Source of the DNA: Taibaiella sp.
Lineage (GTDB): Bacteria > Bacteroidota > Bacteroidia > Chitinophagales > Chitinophagaceae
NCBI GenBank assembly: GCA_016786705.1
Contig: JAEUVV010000006.1
Span: forward strand, 124,001 to 188,000
Reading direction: 5' to 3'
Length of the DNA: 64,000 nt
Below the pieces are notes generated by a model. That model had not been told where the DNA came from, made no database searches, and worked only from the letters and a program-made list of their open reading frames with translations. The translations under genes and the position numbers were made by a program. Below, piece after piece: positions 9,522-18,528 of the stretch; the first letter of the stretch is position 1, and each line of letters starts with the position of its first letter.

Positions 9522-9588
9522 TGACAATCAGTCCGCTTGCAATTTCCATTAAGGGTTAATAAAGTTTAAAATCGGGAACAAAGTACTA

Positions 9589-10269
9589 TTAAGACATTTG
9601 ATGCTCTTGTACGGTATTCGATTCTACTCTTACAATACGGTTAGGGTACTTCTGCAGGATACTGTAATCATGGGTAGCCATTAAAACAGAAGCCTTGGTT
9701 TCCAGCGAGATCGTCAACAGCAGTTCCATGATCACATCGGTTGTTTCCGGGTCAAGGTTACCTGTAGGCTCATCCGCCAGTATCAGTTCGGGGCTGTTCA
9801 GCAAAGCGCGCGCGATATCTACCCGCTGCTGCTCACCACCACTCATCTCGTAGGTTTTCTTATAGCTTTTCGCCGGCAGGTGCACCATCTCCAAGACTTC
9901 CTCGATACGTGCTTTACGCTTACGGGCATCGTCCCAGCCCGTAGCTCTTAAAACGAAGTCCAGGTTATCATAAACATTACGGTCTGTCAATAGTTTGAAA
10001 TCCTGGAATACGATACCCATTTTCCTTCTCAGGAAAGGGATCTTTTTCAGGTTCATCTGCCGCAGGTCAAAGCCGGCTACCATGCCTTCGCCCTCTTTCA
10101 GGGGCAATTCTCCATACAAAGTTTTTAACAGGCTGGACTTCCCGGAACCTGTTTTACCGATGAGGTAGACAAACTCTCCCTGCTCTATTTTCAGGTTAAC
10201 ATCATGCAGTACAGGTGTTTTTCCCTGGTAGATATTGGCATTTTCTAAACTCAGTATTGTTTCGGGCAT
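9589..10269 (-). CDS. ftsE: cell division ABC ATPase FtsE
   Basis: This 226-residue ABC ATPase matches FtsE, which with the membrane partner FtsX signals to peptidoglycan hydrolases at the division site. Seen: Walker [10 protein letters not shown] near residue 40, a Q-loop ([10 protein letters not shown]), ABC signature MSGGEQQR, Walker [13 protein letters not shown], and the H-loop MATHDY. The [19 protein letters not shown] segment is typical of FtsE rather than LolD. No ftsX is adjacent; in Bacteroidota the two genes are often apart. A LolD-like ATPase gene lies just upstream, but this gene has its own promoter box. Confidence 0.85.
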   Translation of the reverse strand: MPETILSLENANIYQGKTPVLHDVNLKIEQGEFVYLIGKTGSGKSSLLKTLYGELPLKEGEGMVAGFDLRQMNLKKIPFLRRKMGIVFQDFKLLTDRNVYDNLDFVLRATGWDDARKRKARIEEVLEMVHLPAKSYKKTYEMSGGEQQRVDIARALLNSPELILADEPTGNLDPETTDVIMELLLTISLETKASVLMATHDYSILQKYPNRIVRVESNTVQEHQMS

Positions 10270-10304
10270 TTTAATAATTTTAAATATTGCGCTGCTTCAG
10301 CTTA

Positions 10305-10312
10305 CAAAAGTA
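10305..10312 (-). promoter_or_regulatory. -7 box for ftsE
   Basis: TACTTTTG on the minus strand, 36 bases before the ftsE ATG, in the 54-base gap after lolD. Confidence 0.5.
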
Positions 10313-10323
10313 TGATTTTACGC

Positions 10324-11025
10324 TTAGTTAAAGGAATCCTGCTGATGAAAGTTCCCTTTCCGCTCTGCTTCTATGCGCCCGTCTTTCATCAGCAAAATCC
10401 TATGGGCCATTTCGGCCAAAGCTTCATTATGGGTAACGATAACCAGGGTAATGCCATGTTGCTGTACCAGGTCTAAAAATATCCGGTTAATCTCCGCAGC
10501 AGTCCCGGTATCTAAATTGCCGGTAGGTTCATCCGCAAAAATAATCTCCGGTTTTTGTATGATAGCCCTCGCGATAGCCACCCTTTGCTGCTCTCCACCG
10601 GACAAGGCTGTAGGCTTATGGTCCATGCGGTGTTCCAGCCCTACCATTTTCAGTACCCTCGCGGCTTCAGCTTCCGCCTTTTTTTTATCTACGCCACCAA
10701 TCCATAAAGGCATGGCGGCATTTTCCAGAGCGGTAAATTCAGGCAGTAAATGATGAGATTGAAAAACAAAGCCGATATGCTTATTCCTGAAAGCGGCCTG
10801 TTTAGCAGCGCTCATTTTTTCTATCGATTGACCATTGATACTTAGGCTACCCTTATCCGCTTTATCCAGGCTGCCCAGTAAATGCAGCAAGGTACTTTTC
10901 CCGGCACCAGAAGGCCCGACAATCGCCACAAAAGCGCCTTTTTCAATTTCAATGGAAACGCCTTTCAGTACCTTTAGCGCCCCGTAAGCTTTCTCTAAAT
11001 CTATTGCTTGTAACAGCCTATGCAT
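10324..11025 (-). CDS. lolD: LolD/MacB-type ABC ATPase
   Basis: This is the ATPase subunit of a lipoprotein-release or MacB-like exporter. Seen: Walker A VGPSGAGKST, Q-loop GFVFQSHHLLPEFTALENA (the LLPEFTALEN segment is characteristic of LolD), signature LSGGEQQR, Walker [13 protein letters not shown], and the H-loop VTHNEAL. It has 233 residues, normal for LolD. No LolC/E-type permease lies beside it, so the partner is elsewhere on the genome. LolD function is the best guess from sequence, but an orphan MacB-type role cannot be excluded. Confidence 0.82.
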   Translation of the reverse strand: MHRLLQAIDLEKAYGALKVLKGVSIEIEKGAFVAIVGPSGAGKSTLLHLLGSLDKADKGSLSINGQSIEKMSAAKQAAFRNKHIGFVFQSHHLLPEFTALENAAMPLWIGGVDKKKAEAEAARVLKMVGLEHRMDHKPTALSGGEQQRVAIARAIIQKPEIIFADEPTGNLDTGTAAEINRIFLDLVQQHGITLVIVTHNEALAEMAHRILLMKDGRIEAERKGNFHQQDSFN

Positions 11026-11197
11026 CCGGAATTTTATTCAATTTAACAGGAAGACTTCATGGAAGCCTATCGTGTAAATTTAGTAATTTTTTCCGTTAAG
11101 CGGCCTTGCATAAAAGGTGAAAATTGGCATAAGGATAATAATAAATAAATAACATTTAAACTTTTTAAAAAATGGAGTTTTTATACAAACTATAGCT

Positions 11198-11205
11198 TAC
11201 ATTTG
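11198..11205 (+). promoter_or_regulatory. Promoter of the DUF2795 gene
   Basis: TACATTTG, an exact -7 box 33 bases before the ATG at 11239. It overlaps the upstream TTG of the longer open frame (11203), which rules that start out. Confidence 0.65.
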
Positions 11206-11238
11206 CGGAAATATAAATTAAAATATAATTATCATAAT

Positions 11239-11460
11239 ATGTTTTGGACTTTAGAACTTGCTTCGCATTTAGAAGATGCCCCATGGCCAGCAACAAAAGA
11301 TGAACTGATTGATTATGCTATCCGTTCCGGAGCGCCCCTGGAAGTAGTGGAAAACCTGCAGGAACTGGAAGATGAAGGAGAGATGTATGAAGGTGTGGAA
11401 GATATCTGGCCTGACTACCCGACCCAGGATGATTTCTTCTTTAACGAAGAAGAGTATTAA
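11239..11460 (+). CDS. DUF2795 domain-containing small protein
   Basis: This 73-residue acidic protein fits the DUF2795 family: ELASHLEDAPWPATKDELIDYA followed by SGAPLEVVENLQEL, then an Asp/Glu-rich tail. DUF2795 proteins are small alpha-helical proteins, often found next to stress or regulatory genes, with no established function. The start was placed at the first ATG after the TACATTTG promoter. A strong shared hairpin terminator follows, and the convergent dehydrogenase gene ends just beyond it. Confidence 0.88.
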   Translation: MFWTLELASHLEDAPWPATKDELIDYAIRSGAPLEVVENLQELEDEGEMYEGVEDIWPDYPTQDDFFFNEEEY

Positions 11461-11482
11461 TCTATCTGATCTAATCGTATTT

Positions 11483-11514
11483 AAAACGGCGAACAGTTAC
11501 CTGTTCGCCGTTTT
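11483..11514. terminator. Bidirectional terminator
   Basis: AAAACGGCGAACAG pairs perfectly with CTGTTCGCCGTTTT around a four-base loop. A-tract and T-tract on the two sides serve the convergent DUF2795 and dehydrogenase genes. Confidence 0.9.
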
Positions 11515-11519
11515 ATTTG

Positions 11520-12671
11520 CTAGTTGAAAAATTTCTTTTTCTCTGTCCCGTATTTTCTCAGTAATGCACTGGCACGGTAACGGTCATCATGATATTTGTG
11601 ATACAAGGCATCCAGGCCGGCTAAAACATAATCGGCGCCTAACTCATCACACCATGCCAATAAACCCTTTGGATAATTTACGCCCTTGGTCATTGCCAGG
11701 TCCAGGTCTGCAGCCGATGCTATATTTAAATACAACGCTTCTACCGCCTCATTGATCAGCATAAATAAAATACGCTCCACGATCTCTTTTTGCTGCGCCG
11801 CGTCCAGGCTACTGGTCAACACAGGTCCGTCATTTTCATAATTGTAAAATCCTCTTCCGGACTTACGGCCTAACCAACCCGCTTCCAGTAAACGCTTCTG
11901 GGAGAAGGAGGGGCGATAGCGCGGATCATAAAAGAAAGACTGGAAAACCGTTTCGGTAACTACGTAGTTAACATCATGACCAATATAATCCGTCAGGGTA
12001 AAGGGGCCCATTTTAAAGCCGCCCAGGCTGGTTAAAGCCACGTCAATATCTTCCTTGGTAGCCAGGCCTTCTTCCATTATTTTAATCGCCTCACCGTAGA
12101 AAGGACGTGCCACCCGGTTCACGATAAAGCCCGGTGTATCTTTGGTCAAGACCGGTGCTTTTTTCCATTGCAGCATTAATTGCTTGATCTCTTCGGCCAG
12201 GCCCTCACGCGTCTGGATAGCCGGGATGATTTCCACCAAAGCCATTAAAGGGGCCGGGTTGAAAAAGTGGATCCCGATCACTCTTTCCGCTTGCTTCACC
12301 GCGGCAGCGATAGAAGCGATAGACAGGGAGGAGGTATTGGAAGCCAGTATACAGGTATCGCTAACAATACTTTCCAGCGCCGCGAACACTTGCTTTTTAA
12401 CCTCCAGGTTTTCAATGATCGCTTCTATCACCAGGCCACAGTCTGACAAACCGGAAAGCTCATCGGTATAGTGATACTGGCTGAACACAGCCTGCGCATC
12501 GGCCAGCTTTCCTTTTTCCTGTAGCTTGTTCAGCGTCTGTAAAGTACTTGCTTTTGCCTTTTCCAGGGCAGCCGCGTTATTATCGTATACCACTACTTTG
12601 TGCCCGGACGTTGCCGCTACCTGGGCAATACCATTGCCCATCGCGCCACTTCCTACTATTCCTATAATCAT
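11520..12671 (-). CDS. 3-hydroxyacyl-CoA (3-hydroxybutyryl-CoA) dehydrogenase
   Basis: This enzyme oxidises L-3-hydroxyacyl-CoA with NAD+ in fatty-acid or butyrate-type metabolism. The N-terminus is a Rossmann fold (GIVGSGAMGNGIAQ). The catalytic histidine block reads IGIHFFNPAPLMALVEII, and KDTPGFIVNRVARP links to the C-terminal domain. At 383 residues it is longer than the usual 280-residue Hbd: a second 3HCDH C-terminal repeat (GVNYPKGLLAWCDELG) is present, as in PaaH-type enzymes. dcd follows upstream on the same strand, 14 bases from its ATG. Confidence 0.93.
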   Translation of the reverse strand: MIIGIVGSGAMGNGIAQVAATSGHKVVVYDNNAAALEKAKASTLQTLNKLQEKGKLADAQAVFSQYHYTDELSGLSDCGLVIEAIIENLEVKKQVFAALESIVSDTCILASNTSSLSIASIAAAVKQAERVIGIHFFNPAPLMALVEIIPAIQTREGLAEEIKQLMLQWKKAPVLTKDTPGFIVNRVARPFYGEAIKIMEEGLATKEDIDVALTSLGGFKMGPFTLTDYIGHDVNYVVTETVFQSFFYDPRYRPSFSQKRLLEAGWLGRKSGRGFYNYENDGPVLTSSLDAAQQKEIVERILFMLINEAVEALYLNIASAADLDLAMTKGVNYPKGLLAWCDELGADYVLAGLDALYHKYHDDRYRASALLRKYGTEKKKFFN

Positions 12672-12685
12672 AAATATCTTTTATA

Positions 12686-13222
12686 CTAAAACTTGTTTTT
12701 CCACATCATGCTTTCTACCGGGCGAATAGTACGCTCGGTATATTTAGCATTCTCTTTTTTGTTGTACAGGTTTTCCACTTCACCTTCTACCGGGAAATAG
12801 ATCAATTGCCCGATCGGCATACCGGCATAGATTCTTACCGGGTGCACACAGGAAATTTCCAGGGTCCAGGTATTGCAGAAGCCCACATCCCCTTTACCTG
12901 CCGTAGCATGAATATCAATGCCCAGTCGGCCTGTAGAGGATTTCCCTTCCAGGAAAGGCACATGGTTATGAGTTTCAGTATACTCCTCTGTAACGCCCAG
13001 GTATAAGACACCCGGTTGTAACACATAACCTTCTCCCGGGATCTCGAAGTGTGTTATCGTATTATGTACGCGGGCATCTAAAACCGGCGCGTCGTATACG
13101 GCCAGGTGTTTGCCCAAATGCACATCATAAGAGTTACTGCCTAAATATTTCCTGTCGAAAGGCTCGATAACGATAGTTCCTTTATCGATCTCTTCCAGGA
13201 TCCTCAAATCTGATAAGATCAT
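12686..13222 (-). CDS. dcd: dCTP deaminase
   Basis: Dcd deaminates dCTP to dUTP, feeding dUMP for thymidylate synthase. The 178-residue protein has the dUTPase-like trimeric fold with EGKSSTGRLGIDIHATAG as the nucleotide-binding motif and the catalytic glutamate in NTWTLEIS. No dUTPase domain fusion is visible. Its ATG at 13222 abuts the stop of the preceding hypothetical gene, indicating an operon. Confidence 0.96.
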   Translation of the reverse strand: MILSDLRILEEIDKGTIVIEPFDRKYLGSNSYDVHLGKHLAVYDAPVLDARVHNTITHFEIPGEGYVLQPGVLYLGVTEEYTETHNHVPFLEGKSSTGRLGIDIHATAGKGDVGFCNTWTLEISCVHPVRIYAGMPIGQLIYFPVEGEVENLYNKKENAKYTERTIRPVESMMWKNKF

Positions 13223-13750
13223 TTATGATGTGGTATTTGTTGTATTAAAATTGAGTTTTTCGGCCATCCAGGAGGCGGAAAGCGGTTGTAACCATTGGGT
13301 TTCCATTTCTTTTTTGGTAGCCACCAGATTGTTGAAAAGCAAGGTATCCGCATTAATGTAACCTTTGTCCAGCGCGTATTGTACCTGGCCCATCGGCAGC
13401 ACTTCAGCCTTATCTTTCACCAGGAAGGTGATGGATAAGCGGTCAAACAAATTGCAGTCGTACTGACGCTCTATACTTTTAATTACGCGCACCATACTAT
13501 CTGTACTGCAGCCGCTGATAGCCTCAAATGTTTCATCGGCCATCATCACTACAAAACGGTTGAACAATAGTTTACCCCAGCCTTTTACCGGCTTACCGTG
13601 TACCTGCCATTGCTCGGCAAACTGATGAATTTGTTCGTCTATCTCACGGGCCTGCTCGTCCGTAAAAGGCCTTGTACTTTGGTAGACCCATACTCTTGAC
13701 CGGTCGTCAAAACCGGCCGGTAATAATTCCGCTACAGCTATCTCGTTCAT
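13223..13750 (-). CDS. conserved hypothetical protein
   Basis: This is a 175-residue soluble protein. Homologues in Bacteroidota are often labelled ABC transporter ATPase, but no Walker A, Walker B or signature motif can be seen here, so I do not repeat that name. Conserved-looking parts are a WVYQSTRPFTDEQ strand-turn, WGKLLFNRFVVMMADE, and SGCSTDSMVRVIKSIERQY with a Gly-Cys-Ser turn. It abuts dcd and lies 28 bases downstream of pth, so the three genes probably share a transcript. Function unknown. Confidence 0.8.
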   Translation of the reverse strand: MNEIAVAELLPAGFDDRSRVWVYQSTRPFTDEQAREIDEQIHQFAEQWQVHGKPVKGWGKLLFNRFVVMMADETFEAISGCSTDSMVRVIKSIERQYDCNLFDRLSITFLVKDKAEVLPMGQVQYALDKGYINADTLLFNNLVATKKEMETQWLQPLSASWMAEKLNFNTTNTTS

Positions 13751-13778
13751 CTGGCAAAGATATATTTTTGATTGGTAA

Positions 13779-14339
13779 CTATTTATTAAATGTATTCATG
13801 GTCTGCGCCATGCCCTGAGTTGCAAAACTCTCGATGATATCAATAGATTTCAGGATCTTTTCCCTGATAACCGGGAATTCCTGGCTGGTCCATTTACCCA
13901 GCACAAAGTCTACCTGCCGGCCTTTAGGAAAATTGTTGCCTATACCAAATCTTAAACGCGGGTATTGATTGGTGCCCAGGGTAGCCTGGATATCGCGCAG
14001 GCCATTATGGCCGGCATCACTGCCACCGGGCCTTAAACGCAAAGCTTCAATCGGTAAAGCCAGGTCATCAACGATCACCAGGACATTTTCAATGGTGATC
14101 TTTTCTTTATCCATCCAGTATTTTAAGGCTTTGCCACTCAGGTTCATATAGGTGGTCGGTTTGATGACGATGAACTGCTTGCCTTTCCATTTCACATTAG
14201 CCACGAAAGCCAGCCTGTCCTGCTGGAAGTTACCGCCATGCTTGATCACAAAAGCGTCTGCTACATCAAAACCTATATTATGCCGGGTAGCATCATACTC
14301 AGCCCCGATATTGCCTAATCCTACAATTAAGTATTTCAT
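13779..14339 (-). CDS. pth: aminoacyl (peptidyl)-tRNA hydrolase
   Basis: Pth cleaves peptidyl-tRNA released from stalled ribosomes. The 186-residue protein has GLGNIGAEYDATRHNIGF with catalytic His20, KPTTYMNLSGKAL, VIVDDLALP and the glycine-rich RPGGSDAGHNGLRDI, all diagnostic of bacterial Pth. It is first in a transcript with the hypothetical gene and dcd, behind a TATTTTTG promoter box only a few bases from the ATG. Confidence 0.97.
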   Translation of the reverse strand: MKYLIVGLGNIGAEYDATRHNIGFDVADAFVIKHGGNFQQDRLAFVANVKWKGKQFIVIKPTTYMNLSGKALKYWMDKEKITIENVLVIVDDLALPIEALRLRPGGSDAGHNGLRDIQATLGTNQYPRLRFGIGNNFPKGRQVDFVLGKWTSQEFPVIREKILKSIDIIESFATQGMAQTMNTFNK

Positions 14340-14343
14340 GCTG

Positions 14344-14351
14344 CAAAAATA
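14344..14351 (-). promoter_or_regulatory. -7 box for pth
   Basis: TATTTTTG on the minus strand, 4 bases before the pth ATG at 14339. If used, the mRNA is essentially leaderless. Confidence 0.5.
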
Positions 14352-14420
14352 ATGTTTGCCGGCGAATTCTAATGATTTGTAAAGCAGGGGCAGATTATAG
14401 AAACATGAAGAAAATTTGGA

Positions 14421-14428
14421 TATTTTTG
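14421..14428 (+). promoter_or_regulatory. -7 box for the TonB-C gene
   Basis: TATTTTTG, 14 bases before the ATG at 14443. This places the transcription start after the alternative TTG at 14416. Confidence 0.5.
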
Positions 14429-14442
14429 AAAAAAATTATCCC

Positions 14443-14934
14443 ATGAATAAGATCAGCTTACTGTTATTGTGTTGTACAGTTTCCTTAAGCGCCGGCAGCT
14501 TTGCCCAGGAAAAGAAAAAGAAGGATACTCCGCCAAAAGAAATCCCCGCAAGCGTGGTCAATGCAGACATAGATGCCCCTCCGCCACCTAAGGTTCAGGC
14601 GGCACCTCCCCGGGAAGAGGTATTTGTGCATGTGGAAGAGATGCCTTCTTTTCCCGGCGGAAGCGACAAGATGTATGCCTTCCTTCAAAAGCATAAAAAA
14701 TACCCGCAAAAAGCACCGGATTCAGAGCTTGAGGGCAAGGTATTCGTTGGCTTTATTATCAAAAGTGACGGCAGTATTGAAAATATTGAGATAAAAAGAA
14801 GCTTATCGCCCAGCCATGATGCCGAAGCGATAAGACTAATAAAAATGATGCCTAAATGGATACCCGGAAAACAGAATGGCCGGGCGGTCAATTGCTGGTA
14901 TACGCTTCCTATAGACTTTTACTTTTTAAGGTAA
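14443..14934 (+). CDS. secreted TonB C-terminal domain protein
   Basis: The 163-residue product has a cleavable-looking signal peptide (LLLLCCTVSLSAGSFAQ), a lysine-rich then proline-rich linker (DAPPPPKVQAAPP), and a C-terminal TonB-like domain with MPSFPGGSDKMYAFLQKHKKYP and GKVFVGFIIKSDGSIENI. Classic TonB keeps an uncleaved membrane anchor. Here the hydrophobic segment ends in a signal-peptidase-like SFAQ, so the protein may be free in the periplasm and not an energy transducer. No exbB or exbD gene is nearby. A hairpin terminator follows. Confidence 0.85.
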   Translation: MNKISLLLLCCTVSLSAGSFAQEKKKKDTPPKEIPASVVNADIDAPPPPKVQAAPPREEVFVHVEEMPSFPGGSDKMYAFLQKHKKYPQKAPDSELEGKVFVGFIIKSDGSIENIEIKRSLSPSHDAEAIRLIKMMPKWIPGKQNGRAVNCWYTLPIDFYFLR

Positions 14935-14966
14935 GGTCATGAATAATATAATAGCAATAGTAAAAG

Positions 14967-14997
14967 ATAAAGCTGCGGGAATGACCCGCAGCTTTAT
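14967..14997. terminator. Bidirectional terminator
   Basis: ATAAAGCTGCGGG (14967-14979) and CCCGCAGCTTTAT (14985-14997) form a perfect 13-bp stem. It sits between the convergent TonB-C and T9SS-cargo genes. Confidence 0.85.
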
Positions 14998-15033
14998 TAT
15001 TATACCAAATAATACCAATAAACAGAGATTACC

Positions 15034-16506
15034 TTATTGCTTGATTACTTTTTGCGTGTATACGCTATTATCCGCCGTGATGCTGATCACATAGACACCC
15101 GCGCTTAAGCTTGAAGGGATATTGACCTGGTTAGCACCCTGCATCAAAGCCTGCTCTGTTGACCAGATCCTGGCACCTTTGATATCAGTGATCATAATCA
15201 TTGCTTTACGGTCTTTTAAGCTTACCTTATTGTAGATATTCATCCTTGATCCGATAGGGTTCGGGTAAATATTGAAATTATTATTGCGGGTGATCTGTTT
15301 TACAGAAGTAGTACTAAATGGCTCATAATGGAAAATCATTTTCTCTTCTGCCGGTGTTCCCGCACCATAGTAGATCATCAGGCTATCAGGATTGCTGTCG
15401 ATACTGTAATGATATTTGCCAAATCCATTATCCTCTACCTGCCCCAATTCATCAATATAGCTTGCTTTAATCGTATCAACAAGGTTGCCATTAAAAGTTA
15501 ACTTCATAATATTGTATTCATAGGCAAGTACTCCATTGCCATCATTATAGCCCGTTCCCATTTTCCTGATGGCAATAAAACCGTTTGCTGCATAGCCGAT
15601 ACTATCTGATACTCCTCCCTGGAGCTCATTAGCAGAGTAGAAGGCCATTTCATGGCTTTTATACCTGCCATCATTGTAATAAGCTACACTAACATGCGCA
15701 CTATCGCCCCAATCAGAAGATAGCGTAATGTCACTTACATCTCCATTACCATTATAGGTATAGGCAAAAGTCCAGGTTTCATCTACAGCACCCTGATAAT
15801 AATAGAACATAGTATCCGTCAATACCTTCTGATTGTTATCATAGGATATCAGCCGGCGGGATTCCAGCTCCAGTGCACTAAGGTTTTCACCATAATATTC
15901 CTCCACCTTCGTCAGCAAATTATTGGTATAAAATTTTTCTGACCTAACAATATCCTGACTTGACCCGTAAATATCTGTTTTAGTGATTGTATCAATCCGG
16001 TTATTAGCTCCCCGCTGAGCATAGGCAGCGTGCACCAACTCGCCTTCTTCATAGATGCTGAGACTGTCTATAACGATTTCGGCACCCACAGTATGCATCG
16101 GGAAGTTATACTGGGAGTAGGGAGCCCAGTCTGAAAACAGTTCGTTATGAAAAAAGACGCGGTCCGTTTTGCCGGCCACACTTAAATCCATTGGAAACCC
16201 TGCAATCATTGATGGGTGAAACTCCTGGCCTTTATCGGCTGTGGTATAGCCGTAGTCAATGAACATATCCGCTACAGGTTGCCCAATAGAATAAAAATAC
16301 TCCTGCTTAACAATTCTGCGGCCCTGAGTCAACGGGGTCTCCACGCCATCCCTGGCCCGAAGCGCATTTACCTTCATCACATCATTTAACCTTGATGCCA
16401 ATAAGGTCTTTACACGGCTTACATTTGCAGCAGGTTCTGTTTGCTGGGCATAAGCAGCCGTCAGCTGTAGGATTAGTGTACCAAGTAGTAAACTGGTTTT
16501 CTTCAT
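15034..16506 (-). CDS. T9SS type A sorting domain-containing secreted protein
   Basis: The 490-residue product has a signal peptide (TLILQLTAAYAQ) and a C-terminal type IX secretion sorting domain of about 75 residues (IYPNPIGSRMNIYNK ... LSAGVYVISITADN ... QKVIKQ). The central part contains repeated beta-strand units rich in Tyr, Asp and Asn (YDNNQKVLTD, YTYNGNGDVSDITL, YYNDGRYKSHEM), resembling the YD-like beta repeats of Bacteroidota surface proteins. It is probably exported through the T9SS and anchored or released at the cell surface. No catalytic motif was recognised. Confidence 0.88.
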   Translation of the reverse strand: MKKTSLLLGTLILQLTAAYAQQTEPAANVSRVKTLLASRLNDVMKVNALRARDGVETPLTQGRRIVKQEYFYSIGQPVADMFIDYGYTTADKGQEFHPSMIAGFPMDLSVAGKTDRVFFHNELFSDWAPYSQYNFPMHTVGAEIVIDSLSIYEEGELVHAAYAQRGANNRIDTITKTDIYGSSQDIVRSEKFYTNNLLTKVEEYYGENLSALELESRRLISYDNNQKVLTDTMFYYYQGAVDETWTFAYTYNGNGDVSDITLSSDWGDSAHVSVAYYNDGRYKSHEMAFYSANELQGGVSDSIGYAANGFIAIRKMGTGYNDGNGVLAYEYNIMKLTFNGNLVDTIKASYIDELGQVEDNGFGKYHYSIDSNPDSLMIYYGAGTPAEEKMIFHYEPFSTTSVKQITRNNNFNIYPNPIGSRMNIYNKVSLKDRKAMIMITDIKGARIWSTEQALMQGANQVNIPSSLSAGVYVISITADNSVYTQKVIKQ

Positions 16507-16597
16507 AAAAAAGGGAAATTTATTGATTCACTCTTTAAGACGTAATAAACCGACAATTCCTTTTGTTACTTTTAATATATTTGTTTTCTTAATTAAA

Positions 16598-16628
16598 AAA
16601 AGCTGCAAATGAAACATTTGCAGCTTTT
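16598..16628 (-). terminator. Terminator of the DEAD-box helicase gene
   Basis: AAAAGCTGCAAATG (16598-16611) pairs with CATTTGCAGCTTTT (16615-16628) around three bases. Read on the minus strand it ends in a T-run. Confidence 0.88.
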
Positions 16629-16647
16629 CTATTAGATACTTTCAGGA

Positions 16648-18411
16648 TTAATTGAATGGCTTTCTCGCTTTTTGTCCGCGTTTTTCACCCCCAAAATCTC
16701 CTTTCGGTTTTTTATCATAAGCACTTCCCTTACTATAACCGCTATCTCTGCGGCCAGCGCCATAACCACCACGATCTCCACCACGGTTACCGCCACCGCC
16801 AAAGCCCGGTTTTTTATCCGCTTCTTCTACACGCACCTTACGATTATTGAACTTACGGGAAGTAATATTAGCCGTAATATAATCCAGGGCATCCGCAGGT
16901 ATATTAAAGAAACTGCTCAGCTCTCTAACTGTAATGCGGGAAACCAGTTTACCGTCAAAATCGGTCTGTTCGGTGATGAACTGCACCAGTTTACCGGCAT
17001 TCAGGCCATCTTTAGTACCCAGGTTGATGAATAATCTTACGGTACCGTCTTTACCCGCGCTGCTGCCAGACTCTTTCTGATTATAACTTGAGTTCAGGTC
17101 CGGTGCATCTTCATAGTCGGCAACAGTATCTTTCAATTGCAGCCACAACAAACGTTGGATCAGGTCTTCTTTATCGATATCCGCGAAGCGCTCGCTGATT
17201 GTAGCGCTCATTTTTTCACTAAACTTAGCCTCACCCGCCAATTGCTCAATTTTCTCCATGAAATAGAACAAACGCTTACGCACTACTTCATTACCGTCCG
17301 GGATGTCTGTTTTGGTGAATTTAGTTTTCGCAACACGCTCAACGGCACGCATCCTGCCAATTTCTCTCGGGGTAACGATAGACATACAGATACCGGATTT
17401 ACCGGCACGGGCCGTACGACCACTGCGGTGCGTATAACTTTCCACGTCTTCAGGTAACTCGTAATTGATTACGTGGGTAATATCATTAACGTCAATACCG
17501 CGGGCAGCAACGTCTGTAGCCACGATCGCCTGTAAAGAGCGGCGTTTAAAGCGTTCCATTACTTTTGTACGCATCTTCTGGTCCATATCACCATGTAAAG
17601 GCGACACATGGTAGCCTTCACGCATCAGTTTTTCAGATACGTCCTGGGCATCCTGCTTGGTACGGGTAAAGATGATCCCGTAAATATCCGGTGCAAAGTC
17701 CAGTAAACGCTTTAAGGTATCATAACGCTGATGGGCGCTGGTCACAAAATACTGGTGATCGATATTTTCATTGGTCACGTTTTCACGCGCAACCGCTACT
17801 TCTTTAGGATCTTTCATAAAACGCTTGGCAATGCGTCTTACGTCATTATTCATCGTTGCAGAGAAAAGCCAGGAAGCTTCTTTGGACTCGGCATTTTTAA
17901 GGATGAACTCAATATCGTCTCTGAAGCCCATGTTCAACATTTCATCGGCCTCATCTAATACTACTGTTTTTACGTTTTCCAGGTTGATCACGCCACGCTC
18001 CATCATGTCCATAAGACGGCCGGGAGTAGCAACTATAATCTGTGGGCGACGCTTAATTTCCCTGATCTGGGCGCCGATAGGCGTACCACCATAAACGGCT
18101 ACCACACCTACATCATCTAAAAACTGGCTGTACTTCACCAGTTCTTCCTGGATCTGCATACACAGTTCTCTTGTCGGACTTAATACCAGAGCTTGTACTT
18201 CAGAAAGTGACGTATCAATTTGGTTCAATAAGGGCAAGCCAAAAGCTGCCGTCTTACCGGTACCTGTTTGCGCCAGGGCGGTAATGTCTACATTTTCTCG
18301 AACCAAAAGTGGAATTGTCTGTTCCTGAATAGGGGATGGATTTTCGAATCCTATTGCCTTAACGGCCGCTACCAACTCTTCTTTTAATCCGAATTGTTCG
18401 AATTTATTCAT
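16648..18411 (-). CDS. DEAD-box RNA helicase (DeaD/CsdA-like)
   Basis: This 587-residue ATP-dependent RNA helicase shows the Q motif FGLKEELVAAVKAIGFENPSPIQ, motif I AQTGTGKTAAF, Ia PTRELCMQ, II VLDEADEML, III SAT, and VI HRSGRTARAGK. After the two RecA domains comes a DbpA-type RNA-binding domain (RLFINLGTKDGLNAGKLVQFI). The tail is rich in Gly and Arg (GGGGNRGGDRGGYG), typical of the cold-shock and ribosome-assembly helicases of Bacteroidota. It is monocistronic, with its own promoter box at 18432 and its own terminator. Confidence 0.95.
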   Translation of the reverse strand: MNKFEQFGLKEELVAAVKAIGFENPSPIQEQTIPLLVRENVDITALAQTGTGKTAAFGLPLLNQIDTSLSEVQALVLSPTRELCMQIQEELVKYSQFLDDVGVVAVYGGTPIGAQIREIKRRPQIIVATPGRLMDMMERGVINLENVKTVVLDEADEMLNMGFRDDIEFILKNAESKEASWLFSATMNNDVRRIAKRFMKDPKEVAVARENVTNENIDHQYFVTSAHQRYDTLKRLLDFAPDIYGIIFTRTKQDAQDVSEKLMREGYHVSPLHGDMDQKMRTKVMERFKRRSLQAIVATDVAARGIDVNDITHVINYELPEDVESYTHRSGRTARAGKSGICMSIVTPREIGRMRAVERVAKTKFTKTDIPDGNEVVRKRLFYFMEKIEQLAGEAKFSEKMSATISERFADIDKEDLIQRLLWLQLKDTVADYEDAPDLNSSYNQKESGSSAGKDGTVRLFINLGTKDGLNAGKLVQFITEQTDFDGKLVSRITVRELSSFFNIPADALDYITANITSRKFNNRKVRVEEADKKPGFGGGGNRGGDRGGYGAGRRDSGYSKGSAYDKKPKGDFGGEKRGQKARKPFN

Positions 18412-18431
18412 ATAAATTTTTAAATAAGCGG

Positions 18432-18439
18432 CAAAGGTA
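18432..18439 (-). promoter_or_regulatory. -7 box for the DEAD-box helicase gene
   Basis: TACCTTTG on the minus strand, 20 bases before the ATG at 18411, in an AT-rich leader. Confidence 0.55.
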
Positions 18440-18528
18440 CGCTAATTAAATGATATAAACTATTTTAATATAACAAATAGTGTTAATTAGTAATATAGTA
18501 ATAAACGTTTTCTATAACCGCTTTTATT

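Noticed and set aside
13223..13750. ABC transporter ATPase, as homologues are often labelled
   Set aside because: No Walker or signature motif is visible in the 175 residues.
14443..14934. Classical TonB energy transducer
   Set aside because: The hydrophobic N-terminus ends in a signal-peptidase-like site and no exbB or exbD gene is near. It is called a secreted TonB-C domain protein instead.
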